NCBI GenBank assembly: GCA_025362535.1
Contig: JANYGE010000391.1
Span: forward strand, 1 to 5,836
Length of the DNA: 5,836 bases
Direction: 5' to 3'
Origin: Hyphomicrobiales bacterium
GTDB lineage: Bacteria > Pseudomonadota > Alphaproteobacteria > Rhizobiales > Aestuariivirgaceae
The stretch's first letter is position 1. The number at the start of each line of letters is the position of its first letter. The notes under the pieces were generated by a model. That model ran no database searches and was not told the origin of the DNA. It saw only the letters and a program-made list of their open reading frames with translations. Both the position numbers and the translations under genes were made by a program. Shown one piece after another: positions 4,947-5,836 of this stretch.

Positions 4947-5836
4947 AAAATAGTTAAGCTCGAAACCTTTTGCACGCAAGCCGTTGGCTTCGTGCGGGTG
5001 ACAACCGACAGTGGGCAGCAAGGCTGGGGCCAAGTTTCAACTTATAATGCCGACATCACCTGCGAAATCTTTCACCGCCAAGTGGCGCGCTGGGCCATTG
5101 GTGCTGATGCCCTAAATATTGAAGAGTTGGTGCGGCTGATCCCTGAGCGCGAACACAAGTTCCCCGGTTCTTATCTCATGCGAGCCATCACGGGGCTGGA
5201 TACAGCATTGTGGGATTTGCGCGGGAAGATTGAACAAAAATCAGTGTGCGAATTACTAGGCGGAAAGCCTCGTCCATTTCCAGCCTATGCTTCCAGCATG
5301 AAACGCTCGGAGATTACCAATGAAGCCGAAGCCGAGCGGATGAAGCGCTTGCAGGGTGAGTTTGGTTACAAGGCGTTCAAATTTCGCGTTGGCTCGGAAT
5401 GTGGCCGCGACAAAGATGAATGGCCGGGGCGCACTGAAACCATTGTGCCGTTGATGCGCAAAGCCTTAGGTGATGATGCGATTTTGCTGGTGGATGGCAA
5501 CAGTTGTTACACACCGAAAAAAGCCATTGAAGTCGGTCGCATGCTCGAACAGAATGGCATTGCACATTTCGAAGAGCCATGCCCTTATTGGGAATATGAC
5601 TGGACCAAAGAAGTGACCGACACGCTGTCACTTGATGTGACAGGCGGCGAGCAAGATTGCGATTTGGCCTTATGGAAATTTGCTATGGAGATGCGCGCTG
5701 TTGATGTGGCGCAGCCTGACATTTGTTATTTGGGTGGCATCAGCCGCACGCTGAAGGTGGTGGAGATGGCCAAGAAGGCTGGCCTGCCGATCACGCCGCA
5801 TGCTGCCAATCTTTCGATGGTCACTATTTTCACGTT
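4943..5836 (+). CDS. Mandelate racemase/muconate lactonizing-type enolase-superfamily enzyme, partial, with apparent +1 frameshift at codon 2
   Basis: Enzymes of this superfamily use a divalent metal to stabilise the enolate formed when a proton alpha to a carboxylate is removed. Numbering residues from the ATG at 4943, the likely metal ligands are Asp184 (LLVDGNS), Glu210 (FEEP) and Glu236 (GGEQD). A His-Asp dyad is formed by His286 (TPHAAN) and Asp259 (QPD). All five are exactly 11 below the mandelate racemase residues D195, E221, E247, H297 and D270. The other-face motif reads K146-F-R148, with Arg where mandelate racemase has the base Lys166. This favours a one-base dehydratase-like reaction over racemisation (inference). 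The frame is open from 4947 to the window edge. The ATG is followed by five A bases, where four would give MKIVKLETFCTQAVGFVRV, a typical family N-terminus; as written the ATG frame stops at 4955-4957. Substrate unknown. The 3' end lies outside the window. Confidence 0.85.

Noticed and set aside
4992..4994. GTG 4992 as start of the enolase-superfamily gene
   Set aside because: There is no ribosome-binding site, and it would remove the conserved first strand (KIVKLETFCTQAVGF) encoded just upstream in the same frame.
5377..5631. Antisense open frame opposite the enolase-superfamily gene
   Set aside because: It lies opposite metal-ligand motifs of a clearly conserved protein; the product is Cys/His-rich without family resemblance.
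1..5836. Defence system, mobile element, CRISPR array or RNA gene
   Set aside because: No transposase, integrase, nuclease, repeat array, tRNA fold or rRNA segment is visible; the window is almost fully occupied by transport and metabolic genes.

Overview
The window is a single-direction (+ strand) block of six genes that together look like an uptake-and-catabolism operon. In order: the 3' part of an amidase-signature hydrolase (running off the left edge), a Tat-exported periplasmic solute-binding protein, an ABC ATPase, two ABC permeases, and the first ~297 codons of an enolase-superfamily enzyme (running off the right edge). The four transporter genes have the architecture and order of the spermidine/putrescine (Pot) class of importers: D-A-B-C here. 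The moderate G+C content, the twin-arginine signal on the binding protein and the general style of the proteins suggest a Gram-negative proteobacterium, most likely an alphaproteobacterium. That is an inference from family resemblance, not proof.

Layout. Positions 1-722 are the amidase C-terminal part. Positions 723-849 are an intergenic region crowded with TGGC/GCCA half-sites and holding at best a weak promoter. Positions 850-2004 are the binding protein, with a strong GGAGGAG ribosome-binding site and codon use unlike its neighbours. Positions 2005-2129 hold a textbook intrinsic terminator (10-bp stem, GAAA loop, T run) followed by a TTGGC-N5-GCCAA palindrome. Positions 2130-4946 are the ATPase and two permeases, closely spaced. 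The enolase-superfamily gene begins with an ATGA overlap on the last permease stop. No mobile elements, CRISPR arrays, tRNA or rRNA genes were seen, and no gene-free stretch exceeds about 130 bases.

How the parts fit. The binding protein captures a small solute in the periplasm, the permease pair moves it through the inner membrane and the ATPase powers this. An amidase would cleave an amide or carbamoyl bond, and a mandelate-racemase-type enolase-superfamily enzyme would abstract a proton alpha to a carboxylate, usually for dehydration or epimerisation of a hydroxy-acid. The binding protein lacks the acidic residues with which E. coli PotD grips polyamine amines. I therefore infer that the substrate is probably not a plain polyamine and may be a carboxylate or an amide-linked hydroxy-acid. 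The exact compound cannot be read from the sequence.

The most notable anomaly is at the start of the enolase-superfamily gene. The perfectly placed ATG (4943) is followed by five A residues where four would give the expected N-terminus (MKIVKLETF...). As written, the gene has a one-base frameshift at codon 2, although the next ~890 bases are fully open and carry all the active-site motifs. This is a sequencing error, a very recent mutation or, less likely, a recoding site.
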